A DNA stretch of 64,000 nucleotides from Scortum barcoo (lineage: Eukaryota > Chordata > Actinopteri > Centrarchiformes > Terapontidae), in NCBI GenBank assembly GCA_023238725.1, contig CM041538.1, positions 3,540,380 to 3,604,379 on the forward strand, given 5' to 3'. The notes under the pieces were generated by a model. That model was not told the origin of the DNA, ran no database searches, and was given only the letters and a program-made list of their open reading frames with translations. How positions within the stretch are numbered: the first letter of the stretch is position 1; each line of letters opens with the position of its first letter. Of this stretch, positions 23,906 through 36,930 are shown one piece after another. The position numbers and the translations under genes were made by a program.

Positions 23906-26302
23906 CTGAAAAACAAAAGAGCGTGGGACATTAAGAGACAGGATGTCCACATTCTGTCTCACCAGGGCACGTACAGTACATTACAGAGCATGTTTCATAG
24001 AAGCCCTCTTTAAGTGTCTGTGTATATCTCTGTAGAGCAAATCCAAAGTGGACAGCACTCAGGGAAATTTCAACAATATAAAATGTTAAGAAAATCTCCA
24101 TTAAATTCCATTTGAATCTGGATCTGCCTCAAAGTAAATATGTGATGCATGTAACCAACTGTCCTCTTTAATTTCATTGGGGTTAGTGCAGTTCATAATA
24201 AAGCAGTGAGAACATTTAAAAGATCATCTCAAAATGACTGGATCAGCGAGTCTGTGTAAGAAGTTTATAAGATGTGTTTTCACGAGCACAATTTGTCCAG
24301 TGTAATCGCACTGTGTGGCTGTGAAGCCATGAACAACATGTATTTCCAGCACGTCCTCACAGGAGGGGCTGAGCCACACTGTTGCGGTCCTGCTCAGTAG
24401 CATAGCCGTGATTGTGTCCTCCATTAAACGAAGCCTGTCCTTCTGCTAAACTTATGGCTTGATGGATGTGCTGCTGACAAGAGAGAAGGCCCTGTGTTTA
24501 AAAGTCTGTCTGCATTAAGCTCTCAACGCTTTTAGCTGCTTACTAAATATTTATGGTTTGTAGATCAGTTTCACATCAGCGCTCCTGCTTTGATGTATTA
24601 TCCTTCATTTATATGTTTATTTACTGATGATTGTTTACTGATCATTTCTTGCTGTTTTCTTGCAAGCAGAAGGCTTTTATTGTGAAGACGTTATAGAAGA
24701 TATGTTTGTGTCACAGAGTTAGTGGTAGTAAGTAGTTGTTTGTTCAATATTGCAAGGAGAAACAGCCATAGAGAGTTTTTGTGAACTAGCACACCTTCAA
24801 CTTGTTTTTTCATTGCTTTGCTGTGGATAAATACTGACACCATGTCAGCTCATGGCAAGGAACAACGATCTTCTGAATATCTTATTTTAATCTTAGAACA
24901 CGTTTGGAAATGTTTCATCTCCATCTGGGTCCAGATCTGCAACAAAATAAATATAGATAAATATAGCGATAGATAACTATGGGATATGTGCTAGACTCTC
25001 TTCCATTAGCTAAGTGCACCAGTTCATGAGAACAAGGTGAAAATGTTAACAAAACATGCCCTATCTCAGTGTTTGGAAATCCTTTCAAACTTCCTGGATC
25101 ATCACCAAAAATAGTTGTGGTTCAGCCCTATATTTTCTACCAAATGTAATATTTTGTGTTATCCTGGTAATTATCCAGTATTCAGACAAACATGACTGTG
25201 ATCTCAACTAAGTTTAACCAAATCATCCAAATCAAAATGTGCTCTTTTTAGCTTTAGTTTAGAGCTGAAATGATTGGTCAATGGCTTTAGTTGACTGCAA
25301 GAAAATGATCATCAAAATTAATTAGTCACACAGATTAATTAGAATTAGTATTGAAAATATATGTTAATTGCCACCTTATGTCTGTCACTGTGACATTTCC
25401 AGCCTTTGACCAGCATGTTGAAGAGTTACAGGGTGAAATTACTCCAGCTTTTACTTCATTTTCACTCACAACTGTAGGCAGCTATCACAAAGACGCCGTC
25501 TGCCTATTAAATGACTTTTCAAACTGCATGTCAAGTCCATTGCATGTCTGTAATGAGCCCATGTGCATGTATCTGTGTGTCCTCGTGGACACAGCCTGAC
25601 TCTGCAGGCCCGGAGGGTTTGCTCGAGTAAAGCCAAGTAGCAGGACCGAGCACTCGAGCCTCGTCCCACAGGGAGAGCTTGGCAGCTTGGCATTCCTACT
25701 CCACCAAAACTCTGCCAGCAACAAGCCCCTCCTCCGGCCGTTGTCAGGAGCAACAGCTGAGGGAACTGCTGAGTTTGGATCCGAACTGAACCACATGGAC
25801 CTGGAGCCTCCTTATGCTCCTTTTTATGTTCTACTGTAAATAGAATCCCTTCGATTTCATAATGTGCTTCAGGTTTTTAACAGACGATAACCACTGAACC
25901 TTCATGAAAACTAAACGCAACCCAAATGTCAGTATTTTAACAGAAACGGTGGAAAAGCAAATCAAGCATGTTTCATCTCAGTCCTGCACACTGAATATTA
26001 ATCCTTACACAGCTCCACACAAACAGTACCTTCATTCATATTTTGCTAGAATAAGTCACAGGGGACACACACGAACAAAAAAACTGAAAAATAAGAAAAC
26101 GAGACCCAACATGAATGGGAAGTCTGCAGCTTTGCCAACCCCACCATAAAGACTGCTGATGCTCTTGCATAGAAAAGCTTTCATGGTGAGTGCTCAAGAA
26201 CAAATTGCCAGTAATTCATTTCTGACAGGAAAAAACACTCAAATGTTACAAACCACCAAAACACTGATGGTATCTCACCCTGCCACCGTGGGAGTCATCT
26301 CA

Positions 26303-26322
26303 GTGTGTGTGTGTGTGTGTGT
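26303..26322. repeat. (GT)n microsatellite
   Basis: Ten perfect GT units. Confidence 0.9.
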
Positions 26323-27940
26323 TTAGAGAGAAGCAGTAGAAAAACAAAGAGAAAACTAAACTATAAGTGAAGCACTTAACATGAAATTGAAACGTGAAGT
26401 TCCTTAGAGAGAGTGTTTCATGCTGCACCAGCAGGCCAAACCAAAACATCCAAACATTTAATAATCACTATTTTTTAAATAATCCCAGTGTATTCACATT
26501 TCCTTCCTCTATAGAACAAATTCCTGATTGAAGCCTTGATGAACAGTCACATCAGCTTTCCACTCAGCATAATTGCCCTACGTTCTGCCCCAAAAAAGGA
26601 TGTAATGTTAGTGTCCAATGTGGAATAAAAAAGAAATACAGAGCAATACAATCATAAAAGTAAACTGTCAGTGAGAGCAATGCTGCAGTTGACAATCTCA
26701 GAGTGTTCGAACAGTGTTGGTATAATAACTCTTCAAACGCAGTGCACCAGTGTTTCTACTGGACAAACAAGCTGATTTGCAGATCAGAGTTGAAAAAAGT
26801 GAATTCTGACATGTGGGTCTAGAGATCAAACTGAGGCCGAATATAAAACATTTCTTCTACAAACCCTTTTTTTTTCAAGAAAAGAAGAAAATGGTCTGAT
26901 CACAGAGTAACTATACAAGATCACACACTGAACCAGAGCTCCATGCCAGCTTTATTTAAAAAATGTGAAGGTTTCAGGTGCTACAGACTCACTACCAACA
27001 GGAAAAAAAGTGAGCATCGATGTCTGATACCAAGCCCAGTTCGTCAGATATGCAGGCTTCAGTCTACGTGAAAGAGAGATGGAGTGTACATTTGCTGCTC
27101 AGAGTTCAGTGCTAATGTGACCCTCCTCCAACCAGGCGGCCTGGAACCGCTGACACCTCCCACACTGGACCGGCTGTGGGCGAATCCATCAGATTCAATT
27201 TGCTGCTGCTTCCACTGTTGTTGCTTGATAGGCTTGCAGTGATAAAGAGATGCATTTGATTGGAGTGTTATTTAAGGAGTCTGTTTACTCAGAAATACAG
27301 CATATGATGGATATCAGGTCATATATCATTTCAACAAACTCAGGGGTCGATGAGGCTGCAGATAGACCCAGAAGTTTTAATTCGGTCAAAGGGAATGAGA
27401 ACAACAGAGCGCTACATTATTTGCTAACATAGCGGCCCTGTCTTTTAGAGAAGCCCTGTGTCAAAATGTAGTTTTAGACCTGAATTATTTTCATTATATG
27501 TGCTCACATGGTAGACATGGTAGAAGTTGTCTTCAATCACATTTCAGAAAATCATGAAGTTAAGAGCACAATGATAGGAAAATGTTAAAGTGGTTAGACT
27601 GAAAATGATATTTTAGAAATATGGCTTTGCAAAAACACATTTTTGCAGTTTTTAAAAAATATTAACTGTCAAATATGAAAGTCTCACATCTTCAGTTTGA
27701 TTTTTTAAATAAAAGCTATGAACATGCATGAATGTGTACAGCTGTGTCACTGAAGAAAGATGCTTAGTCCCACCCACAGGTACCATACCTGCGTACTACA
27801 TCACCCCTCTAAGACTCATGATAATATCAACAGTGCAGAGGCAGCGGATGAGCCTCCATTATACTAATACACATGGGGTTACACATGGATACAGTGTGTG
27901 TGCAGTGTTGCTAGTCACCCACAAATCTTAAAACTTCAGG

Positions 27941-27941
<1 letters not shown>

Positions 27942-27987
<46 letters not shown>

Positions 27988-28012
27988 TGTGTGTCTGTCT
28001 GTCTGTCTGTCT
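27942..28012. repeat. (GT)n(CTGT)n compound microsatellite
   Basis: About 20 GT units passing into CTGT tetranucleotide units; a likely polymorphic locus. Confidence 0.95.
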
Positions 28013-29799
28013 CAGCACAGCAGCTGCTCAGGACTCTCCTCCCTGAGCTGTAATCAGTGGCTTAATGAGTCTCAGCGGCTTTCATGTTCAACACTGTCAG
28101 CCTGAGTATGTGTAATGTTTGATGCTCCGTCTATAGAGCACACACATAATTAAAGAAATGCACACACAAGTATGTTCACTCTCCGAACGAAGCAGACACA
28201 CATTTCAGTCACTGGTATTTACTCTAGGTTTATAATAGCACTAATAAATACTTGGACTCAGTGTAAAGTTGCACCCAAGAGGGGGGACATAAACAAGGGA
28301 GGCAATGAAAAAGTCAGAAAGCAGACGGTGGATGAAGAGGAGGAAGAGTCAATGACTTTCGGAAGAACATGTGTGGGTGTTTGTGCTAAGAGGAACGATC
28401 CCGCATTATTTCTCTCAGGAGTAAGCAAGAAAAGAGGAATACGGCTTCCCTAATGATCACTCACCTATCACGCTGCCCCTCTGAAGAGGGAAAAGCTTTG
28501 AAAAGCTCTCTGATGAGACGCATTATTAGAGAGATACAGGAAGAAAAATATGGACGGAGAAAGTAGAGAAGGAAGGAATGAAGGAGTGAACCACCTTGAT
28601 GTGTGTCTTCTTGTTTGCTTTTGGTTGGACACTGGGAGCAGTTTTGTCCCTCAGGATATGTTCTGGTCAGGCTTTGACAGCTGCTGTTGTCTGGAGAGTA
28701 AAGGCATGCACCGGCTTATCCCCCCTCCACTCACTAACTGACCCTTGACCCCAAATACTTCTTCTCTTTTTTACTTCTCATTTCATGAACACTAACGGCT
28801 TCTTTCTTCAGAGAATGGAAGAAATTCTTCTCTGTGCTGCTTCAAGAATCATCATCCGATGTGCTAATCCAGCACTGGACCATATAATTCCCAGTGAATA
28901 TCACAGTAAGACACTCAAATTTCTGGCTCTATATTTAGCCCAAGGAATTATGGGAGGAATTAATATACACAGACATGACTTAGTCTTCATTATTTTGGGG
29001 AGGGAGAGGGAGGTGAACTTATTACACAGAGAGCGAGAGAGAGTGGGAAGAAGAGAGGGAGTAAGAAAACTGTCCTGGTTTCTCGCTCCCATTATGTCCC
29101 GTTTTTCCCACAATTCACTGGGGAGCTGCGTGATCACGAGACTGAGGCAAAGACACTTTGGAAGAAAAATAAAGGAATAGTTGAAATACCATCACACGTC
29201 ATCCTCAGAGCCACACCAGCTGGACAGACAGATCCTGCCTTACTCCCTCCACAACAGATCAGGATTAAATAAAAGAGTATGTTTACTCAGGTATAGATAG
29301 ATTATAGATAAAATTAGATTAGATTACTCAAGTACTCAAGCTTGTTCATGGTGATGATGGTCTGGTAACTTCATATAAGTTCACAAGATGGTTTGATGAA
29401 TGAATTCTCCAACAACTGTCATAAAATTTTATTATTATTATTTAGGGCCATGCTAATCGAAATACTGTACAATGTTCATTTATTTTTTTGTTTATTTTTT
29501 GTTGTATTGTTTATTGTGTACGTATTAAAAAGATGGTTATGTGCTACTAATTCACTGCAACAAATCTGCTTTGATATATATACTAAAAATGACTAAAGAA
29601 ATGACGTTATGTTAACTTTAGGTAAAGACATTTTTATTGGTAACATAATGAAAAAATGAATAGTGATTTGATGCACAGACTAGTTTACTTTTACTTAAAT
29701 CCTCACTAATCCACATTAATTCCTCACTTCATGAGTCACAAACAGTTTGATTTAAGTGTCCTTGGAAATGGGAATATGGTCAATATGGTGAGACCTTAT

Positions 29800-29945
29800 A
29801 TTTTTTTCCTATTTTTCTTTTATTTTCTCTTATTTTTCTTTTATTTCCTTTTTTTCTTTTTTCCTGAATTCTTTCTTATTTTGTCTTCTTATTTCCCTTC
29901 CTACTAGTGTGGCTTCCTTCTGTTTTTCCTTCCTTACCTTTGTCA
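29800..29945. repeat. Polypyrimidine tract (T/C-rich)
   Basis: About 145 bases almost wholly T and C on the plus strand (ttttcttttatttcc pattern); purine-rich in the adcyap1r1 direction. Confidence 0.8.
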
Positions 29946-32900
29946 ACTGATTGGAAATCCCAAAATTTGAGGGATAAAGTAAACTTTCTTAGCTGTTATG
30001 ACTGATATCCTCGCCCAGTGCAGATATAATACTGAGTGCCAGCTGTCCTTTGGCTTTTGAACGGGTTCCAAAAATCTACACGCAAGATCACCTTAGTCTG
30101 CTTAGGAAGCCCGGTTACATTACAAAGTAATGTTCGCCTATCTCAAGGGTCAATGTCTTCTTATAGGATGATCCACGAGATGAGTCACAAGAGATTTTTG
30201 GTTGGAAATAAAAATACAATCCAATTTTATTTAAATTTTATCAAAAATAATAAGTGGTTACAGAAATGATAAAAAGGAAAAGATAAAAAATTTAAATGTC
30301 AAAAAGAGGTTACAAGTTTAAAAAAAAACACCTAAACACCAAAACCTAAAGTCCTAAGAGCTCATTCCAAAAAGAGGCAAAAAGCCCTTACATCATCCTG
30401 AACAGTGCTCCATGATAAGGTGCATAAAAGGTCACCACTTCCGTGCATCACCTTATTACAGAGTGCATAAATCACATAATCATGAAGTTACCTTTAACAT
30501 GTTTTTTGCTGATCACAAAGATGACATGCCTACATAATGGAACATGTTAACGGTCATGTATGTCGCTCTCTAGGAGGAGTGAAGTGTCAGTCGGGTGCAG
30601 AAACCACAAAGCACATTCATTGACACCACAGGAGGCCTGCCTCTGAGCAGGGGAATGTTTTTTGTGACCTTAAGTGGCCTGTTTCTTAGTAAGGAAAAAG
30701 GTATGAAGGTTGTGTAAAGTTCTTTGGATTAAAGGTGGTGGTGGATGGTTCATGACAAATGTGAAACTATTTTTGTCAGTTTAAGCTGAACTTAATTTAA
30801 GTGTTATAGAGAAGTAGGAGGGGTTCATAACAATTCTTTCTACACGTTTCTGATAACATGCAGGTATTTTACCCGCATTCATGAATAGTTTTGATATCAA
30901 AATTTGATTATAATTGATTACATAAAGTGGAAATGAGTTGTTTGCGGTGACAAAATCAAAGAGAATTATTACCAACTGTGCAGCTCTATGGATCATTCAG
31001 TCATTTATTTTGCTACTTAGTGTACTTACTTTGAATCACTGTCACCCACCCAGTTGCTTACCAACAAAGGGCAGACAGAGAATTTTTTAAAATGTTTTCT
31101 TATCATTTTTTATTTATTTTTTTTTTACAATGTGGTATTTGTTCTTTTAGTTAAGTATTTTGCTGCAGCCAACCAAAGCACGGTGACAAAAACAAGTGCA
31201 AGTGGAGACTAGAGACAGAGGGGCTTGTGTGAAATGCAGAGCAGGTACGACACAGAAAAGGGGCAGAAGCAGGGCGTTGGGACAGAGCTGTGTAGCTGCT
31301 TCTGCTTCTCAGCATGACCCAGTGTGCAGTGAGACAGCAGCCTCTCCTGCATGGCTGCACTATGATGCTAAACACCAGCACCAAGTGATCAAATGATCTC
31401 TTTAGAGCTGACTGCCTGCCGTTCAAGGAAGATCAGGAAGATCAAGTGGAACAGGGTTTACTTTTCATGAGTCTCTACAGCAAACTGGATTGCAATGCGA
31501 TGATATGGAATGTAAATGTGTGCAAAATGTGTCATTTTCTTTGATTTTAGGCAAGTGAAAAAGCAATAGCCAGAGGCACCAGATTCCATTTCAGTCCTTT
31601 TCTCTAACTCCATACAGCTCACTGGTAGCACCAGCCTATGATCCTCCATTTCCACTTTGCAATCATGCTGACCAGCTATATTCTTGTTCTGAATGTAGGC
31701 GAAACTGTGAAATCCTGTCAACATGTCAAAGAGAAAAAGAAAGTTCCATGTTTAAAAGGCTGGCTTTGTCTCCTGAGAAACAAACAAATTATTGGGTTAC
31801 TTAAATTAACTTAACTTTTTCTAAAACTGGTGCAAATGCAACTCCTAGGTCAGGCACAGTGAAGTACAGAAAGATGGTGAGGACAAATGCATTATTAGTG
31901 GGAGGAGTAGGCAATCTGTGAGCTTTAATAATGAGCGTTTTCACTGCTTTTGACTTAAGGGAAACAACTGGTGTAATTGTTAAAATTAAGGATGACTCTG
32001 TTCCATTTAAGAGTCCCAGTAAGCCATGCCAGCAGACAGGACACTGGAGGAGAGATGCTGCTCATACTTTAAGGGGAAAAAAATCAACTCCATGAAGCAC
32101 TGTGATGTCTTCAACACAATTATACATAACCCAAAATATGCTTTCAGTGGCAGAAAATATCCTACCATAACTTGGATTTATGTTTCAAGAGGCACCAAAA
32201 TGTTGACAGTGGTTGTTGTTTACTTAAGCAATATATCAGTATGTTTCCATATGCCACACACAATAATGGCACTACTGCAAATGAGAGATGTGACTGTATG
32301 TAACTCTGAAAAGAAAAGGTTTGCATCAGATTTGGAGTTTTTGGATCGCTTGGCTGCTCATGTTTCTTGTCATGTTGGGCCTCTTTATGGCAACATCACC
32401 ATCATCCCAGATCTCAGCAATTAACCATGTGATGCTCAACTTTGATGAAGTTCTATGAAACCAGACTTCCACTTTAAAGCATTCACCTTGTTAAGTATGT
32501 GAATTTGAAGATGCAATAGAGGTGAATTAACCTTTGAAACTCAGGTGCAGGTTGGGTCCATCTTTACAAAATGGACAAAGGGCAAAATTTCCAAGAATAT
32601 TAAATATGTGGCTGGATTTGGGGGAAGTGTCTGTAAAATGATGCACAAGACATCTTATATATTTCCATCAATGAATAGTTCAGCCATAAAAACAAAGTGT
32701 CTGGCATTTTCCATTCAGTATAAGCATCATGCAAAATCAATGAACTGCAAATACAGAATATGCAGAGGGTGAAATGTTTCATACAAATAAAAAATAAAAA
32801 AATACAAAGACCCATGACAGAAATGTTAGGCGTAATCCAGTGATGCGCCTTATTTTGCACAGCCTTTACTGGATCTCATTGATGTGACTAAATGACACTC

Positions 32901-34419
32901 GGCTCATGCGTGATACTGGGTGTGTTACAAGGTTGCCGTGCTGAGACTGGGCCCGACGCCTAATGTCCTCTCCTCCCTCACTTTCTCTTTCTTCTGCTGC
33001 TCAGGCCAGCCAACACAACAAGGCTAATTGGGCCATTTAAATGTCAGCATCACAGAGATCTGAGAGACAGAAAAGCTCTGGCCTTATACTTGGAGGAGAA
33101 TACTGTTTTGTCCAAATGTTTCAGCAGCAACATCTTAATGATGCATTGTGTATATCTTTTTGCCTCCCATAAATCAAGCAGATCTAAACAGGATTCTGTT
33201 GTTTGCCTGATGTGTTCACCCAGATGTGAACTGTAAATTTAAGCATTGTCGTCTTTTTGGATAAATCTGCTCAGATATCTAAACAGATCTCACAGATGTT
33301 CAGCGCCAGGATTTGGTTTAAAAACACTTCCCACAATAAGTCCATCCGAGCATTGATCCCATCACTGCAAAACCATACTTCTAGCACCTGTTTGGCCTCG
33401 AATCAGGATTCAGGGCGGACGTGCCACTCATTCATCACTCTTTCTGAATGAGCCTGCAGCTGAGCATTCAGAAATGTCAACAAATAGCTCAACATTTTTT
33501 TTTTATCAGTCAATCTGCAGCAATCAAACCGGAGAGGCAAGGACTACCAAGAATATGCAACAATAGGCAGACACACGCACACCTTTACACACTTTGTTTG
33601 GCCACACATGAGAATTCACGCACATTAAGTCACGAGAGGCACTAAGAGGAGGCTCACATCTGTCAAACAGAGCAGATAACTCAATAAGGACAGCTGTGAT
33701 TAAAGGGCTTTTTACAGCTGCTTTAACCCTCCTAACTATCCCAACACAAGCAGCAGAGAAGAAAAAGCAGCAATTATGATTCAGTGACAGTAGGATGCAC
33801 CACAAGGTCACTCGCAGCTTTAACCCAAAGGCCTGGATGTCATAAATCTCCAGCAATATAAGAGCCTAAATACTACATCTTAAATATATAAAAGAAATGG
33901 TATGGACCTTATTGTTGGGTTATTGCACTGCTGCAAAAGCATATATACTCCAGGCCTGCTGCATTGGATCCTGTGCTGTAAAAATGCATGTGATTGTATG
34001 ACATATAGACAGAGGGAAACTGGTGTCTCCATCAAAGCACAACGTAACATTGACTCTGACAACATTTTATCTCAAATATGACAAGTGTCCACTTCATGAT
34101 CACCGAGGACCCTCATGCATACTGTAAAGGCTGCACGTTTGTCACATATGTCGCAGAGGAATGAGCCCATTTTCCTTCAGCCATCCCATTAAATGCATTG
34201 GAACAATATCACAGTCGATGCGCAATGTCTGCAGTAAATGTGCAAACTGCGCCCTGTGAGAAGCCGCTGAGGGGAACCTCCTCATTGCCGACACATGCCG
34301 CAAGATCCCGGCGCGCTTATTCCCCTCCCCCCCCCCCCATCCTCCCGAACAGGACAGCCGTGATGTCTGACCGGAGATAACATCATTCTCATTCATCATT
34401 CATTTCTGCCAAATCTTAC

Positions 34420-34700
34420 CATCGCGTCCATATTCTCCAAATGGAAACTCCTGCTGGGCTCCTCGCGGGGGGACACGCCGACCCTCAGCGGGCTGCGGGG
34501 GGACGAGACTCCCCGGTGGCTCCGGGCAGCGCAACTTCCAGCCGAAACGCAGCCCGGGCTGAATGTTGCGGGCGTGCAACGCAGACAAACATGCAACAAG
34601 CTCGTTCGTGCAGGGAGACTGAGAGATGGGTTGAGGTTTCCTCCCCCGCGCTTTAAAGGGCTGAATTATCACCGGAGATATTTCGAGCAATTCTGCTGCC
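34420..34700 (-). other. adcyap1r1: Candidate noncoding first exon of adcyap1r1
   Basis: In the minus direction the CpG-rich sequence ends in GCGATG|GTAAGA, a strong donor. Joined to the acceptor at 23905 it would give a 5' UTR with a short upstream ORF (ATG at 34431-34429, seven codons MDAMIPR, then stop). The 5' boundary is a guess; there may be other exons. Confidence 0.35.
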
Positions 34701-34760
34701 CTGCGGATGGCTGCTCGCTTCGCCCTCCACAGAAGAATGCACCGTGCATTTCAACTAACC

Positions 34761-34798
<38 letters not shown>
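34761..34798. repeat. (CT)n microsatellite
   Basis: About 18 CT units at the edge of the CpG-rich island; GAGA-type sequence in the adcyap1r1 direction. Confidence 0.95.
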
Positions 34799-34801
<3 letters not shown>

Positions 34802-35254
34802 CACAAACACTCACACATGCGCGCGGGGAAGCACAAATCCAATTCTGCACGACAGATGTGAGACATGAAGGGGTTATGTTGAATAAATAATCCAGTCACA
34901 CCGGATTCAGCACAGGGAGCACATGCAGGAACATGCAGTGTGTGTGAAGTGTGTGTGTCCCTGAGGTCACTGTGAGGGGTCACCTGATTCATCAGAGAAC
35001 AGGACCACGGACAGCGACCATTATCACATTATACAGCCTCAGGAAAATAAGCGTGACGAGCAGGAGGGCTTCTGTGCTTGTGAATAACATCTAAAATCAA
35101 TATATCCTGTCTGTGGTCAGTGGTCCTCACAGGAGGATTTCAGGGCATCTATTGGCACGGTGCAATATAAGATTCATAACTATGTTTTCATTTGTGTATA
35201 ATCACTGGTAACTAAGAATGCACCCTTCATATATAAATAGGGAGCAGGTCTTCG

Positions 35255-35468
35255 TCCACAGAGCTCGCCATGTTGCACTGCCATGTTTCTACACTAGTTC
35301 AGAGTAGACAAAGCAAACACTGCCTTTCACAGTTTTATGTTGAAGCGGCAGCCACTGTATATTATGCTTTCAAAGGGCGGAGGGAGGAGAGGGGGATTCA
35401 GTTGGTTACAATCTGCAACCGCACCGCTACTGCAGATGCCACTAAATCTTATACTCTGGTGGGCTAAA
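35255..35468 (-). repeat. Teleost interspersed repeat (copy B, inverted)
   Basis: Read on the minus strand it carries the same AGATTTAGTGGCATCT and GGTTGCAGATTG blocks, in the same order, as the repeat at 21785. It also shows the 'gccatgttgcactgccatgt' block at the far end seen in longer family members. No ORF. Confidence 0.6.
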
Positions 35469-36098
35469 AACTGATGAAGTAAATGTATCTGTCCATTCAG
35501 GACAGACTCACAGGTCAGGTGAAAGGCCCGCTGTCACAGAGGAAGATGTGATATATTGTAGAAATAGTGATAGCAGAGCACACTTTCAAACACTCCCGCT
35601 TATCAAGCCGAAGTGTTTCAGATAGCTGTTAGAATTGATGGATAACATCAGAAAGGTGTGTGGAGGTTTCAGACACTCTTTTATGGTCCGACAAGCTCTT
35701 TATTTGAAGGATACCAATGCACTGGTACACATTCAGCATCAGGTCAAAGCCATGATCCTCTATCTCACAGTGAGACTTGTACACCAATATAGAGCTTTGA
35801 CAATCAAAGACAGCCTGTGTCAAAATCATGACAGTGTCAGAAATACTGGACAGAAATCTCACAGTGAGACTGCTGCTGTGACCACAAATCTACAAATCAA
35901 CATACAGGTGCCATAAATCTGCAAGATCTGTGTCATATGGCCCAGTTTGTAGAGGAATGTGTGTTTGGCACAGGAAATGGAGGCATCCAGCAATATCTGT
36001 AACCTTCTGAAACATACAAACTGACAATCATTCCCACTTAAAGCAATGATTGGCTGAGTGTGAATGGGTGTGAATGTGGGCTGGGTTTTGTCACTTTT

Positions 36099-36930
36099 AT
36101 CAAGATTTCAAGATGTCAAGAATATATTGTCATATGCACAACAATATACATCAAGGAATCATTGCCAATGAAATTCTTAAATCTCAGGCTCCTTAAAACA
36201 ATGCTCAAAAATATTAATAAGGATAGAACCACACAAGCAAAAAAACAGATTAAAGAAATAAAAGATAATAAATAATAGTACTAAAGTAATAAAATAAATA
36301 TAGACCTAAAATATAAATTATACACCTAAAATATAAACTTTACAACTAAATATTTACATCAAATATTTTACAAGTAAATATTCAACTAAACAGAGATTTT
36401 TTACAATAGAATATACAATAGAAAGTGATGGTGTTATGAAGACGTGAATGTGCAATGAAGAAAAAGTGATGGATCTGTGAACAGAGTTCAAAAGTCTTAT
36501 GGCCTGCATGAGATGAAGCTTCCCTGAGCTGGTGGTTCAGGCTCAAATGCTGCAGAAATGGCAGTGCAGCAGACAGAACAGTTTGTAGCTGGCTGTGACT
36601 GGGGTCCTTGATAATCTTGGTGGCCTTCTTCCTATACACTGCTGGGTGTAGAGGTCCTCCATGGATGGCAGCTCCGTCCTGGTGATGTTCTGAGTAGCTT
36701 TCACCACCCTCTGTAGAGCCTTATGATTGAGGGCGGTGCAGCTGATGTACCAGGCGGTGATGCAGCCAGTCAGGATACTCTCTATGGTGCACCTGTAGAA
36801 GCTGCAGAGGATCCTGGAGTCCAAGGATGAAGGCAACGACATGAATTCCTTTGAGAAGCAACTGTCCTGTCCAAAAAGTGTGCACTGTTATCTCCATTTG
36901 TATGATGTCTTTTGTTGCAAAAATAATCAA
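36099..36930 (-). pseudogene. LINE reverse transcriptase 3' end (decayed)
   Basis: Minus-strand coding remnants read as the C-terminus of a non-LTR retrotransposon polyprotein: LCSFYRCTIESILTGCITAW, then LQRVVKATQNI and LPSMEDLYTQQC, then in a shifted frame KATKIIKDPSHS (frame break near 36637). This is the thumb/C-terminal block typical of teleost CR1/L2/Rex1-type LINEs. Below it lies an A/T-rich 3' UTR (36283-36370 with repeated cctaaaatataaa units) ending in the 'aatttcattggcaatga ... gacaatatattcttgac' tail near 36099. 5'-truncated and dead. Confidence 0.7.

Larger units (their letters stand above)
23906..34419 (-). other. adcyap1r1: Candidate 5' intron of adcyap1r1
   Basis: A 10.5-kb stretch with no recognisable coding exon. 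It lies between the acceptor of the start-codon exon (23906) and the donor of the candidate first exon (34420). It holds (GT)n at 26303-26322 and 27942-28012 and a long polypyrimidine tract at 29800-29945. ORFs up to 132 codons (e.g. 32026-32424) lack family motifs. The segment 29950-30780 has a repeat-like texture I cannot assign. Confidence 0.4.
34150..34860 (-). promoter_or_regulatory. CpG-rich island, candidate adcyap1r1 promoter
   Basis: The only clearly CpG-dense stretch in the right half of the window (many CG steps between 34290 and 34740, e.g. cgcgggg, ccggtggctccgggcagcg). It is bounded by a C-run near 34328-34340 and a (CT)n tract at 34761-34798. It lies upstream of adcyap1r1 on the matching strand and contains a good minus-strand splice donor at 34419-34418. 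Assignment to adcyap1r1 is inferred from position, strand and the lack of another gene. Confidence 0.5.

Noticed and set aside
32026..32424. 132-codon plus-strand ORF
   Set aside because: Lies in the candidate adcyap1r1 intron, has no recognisable domain and ordinary AT-rich composition; length is within chance.
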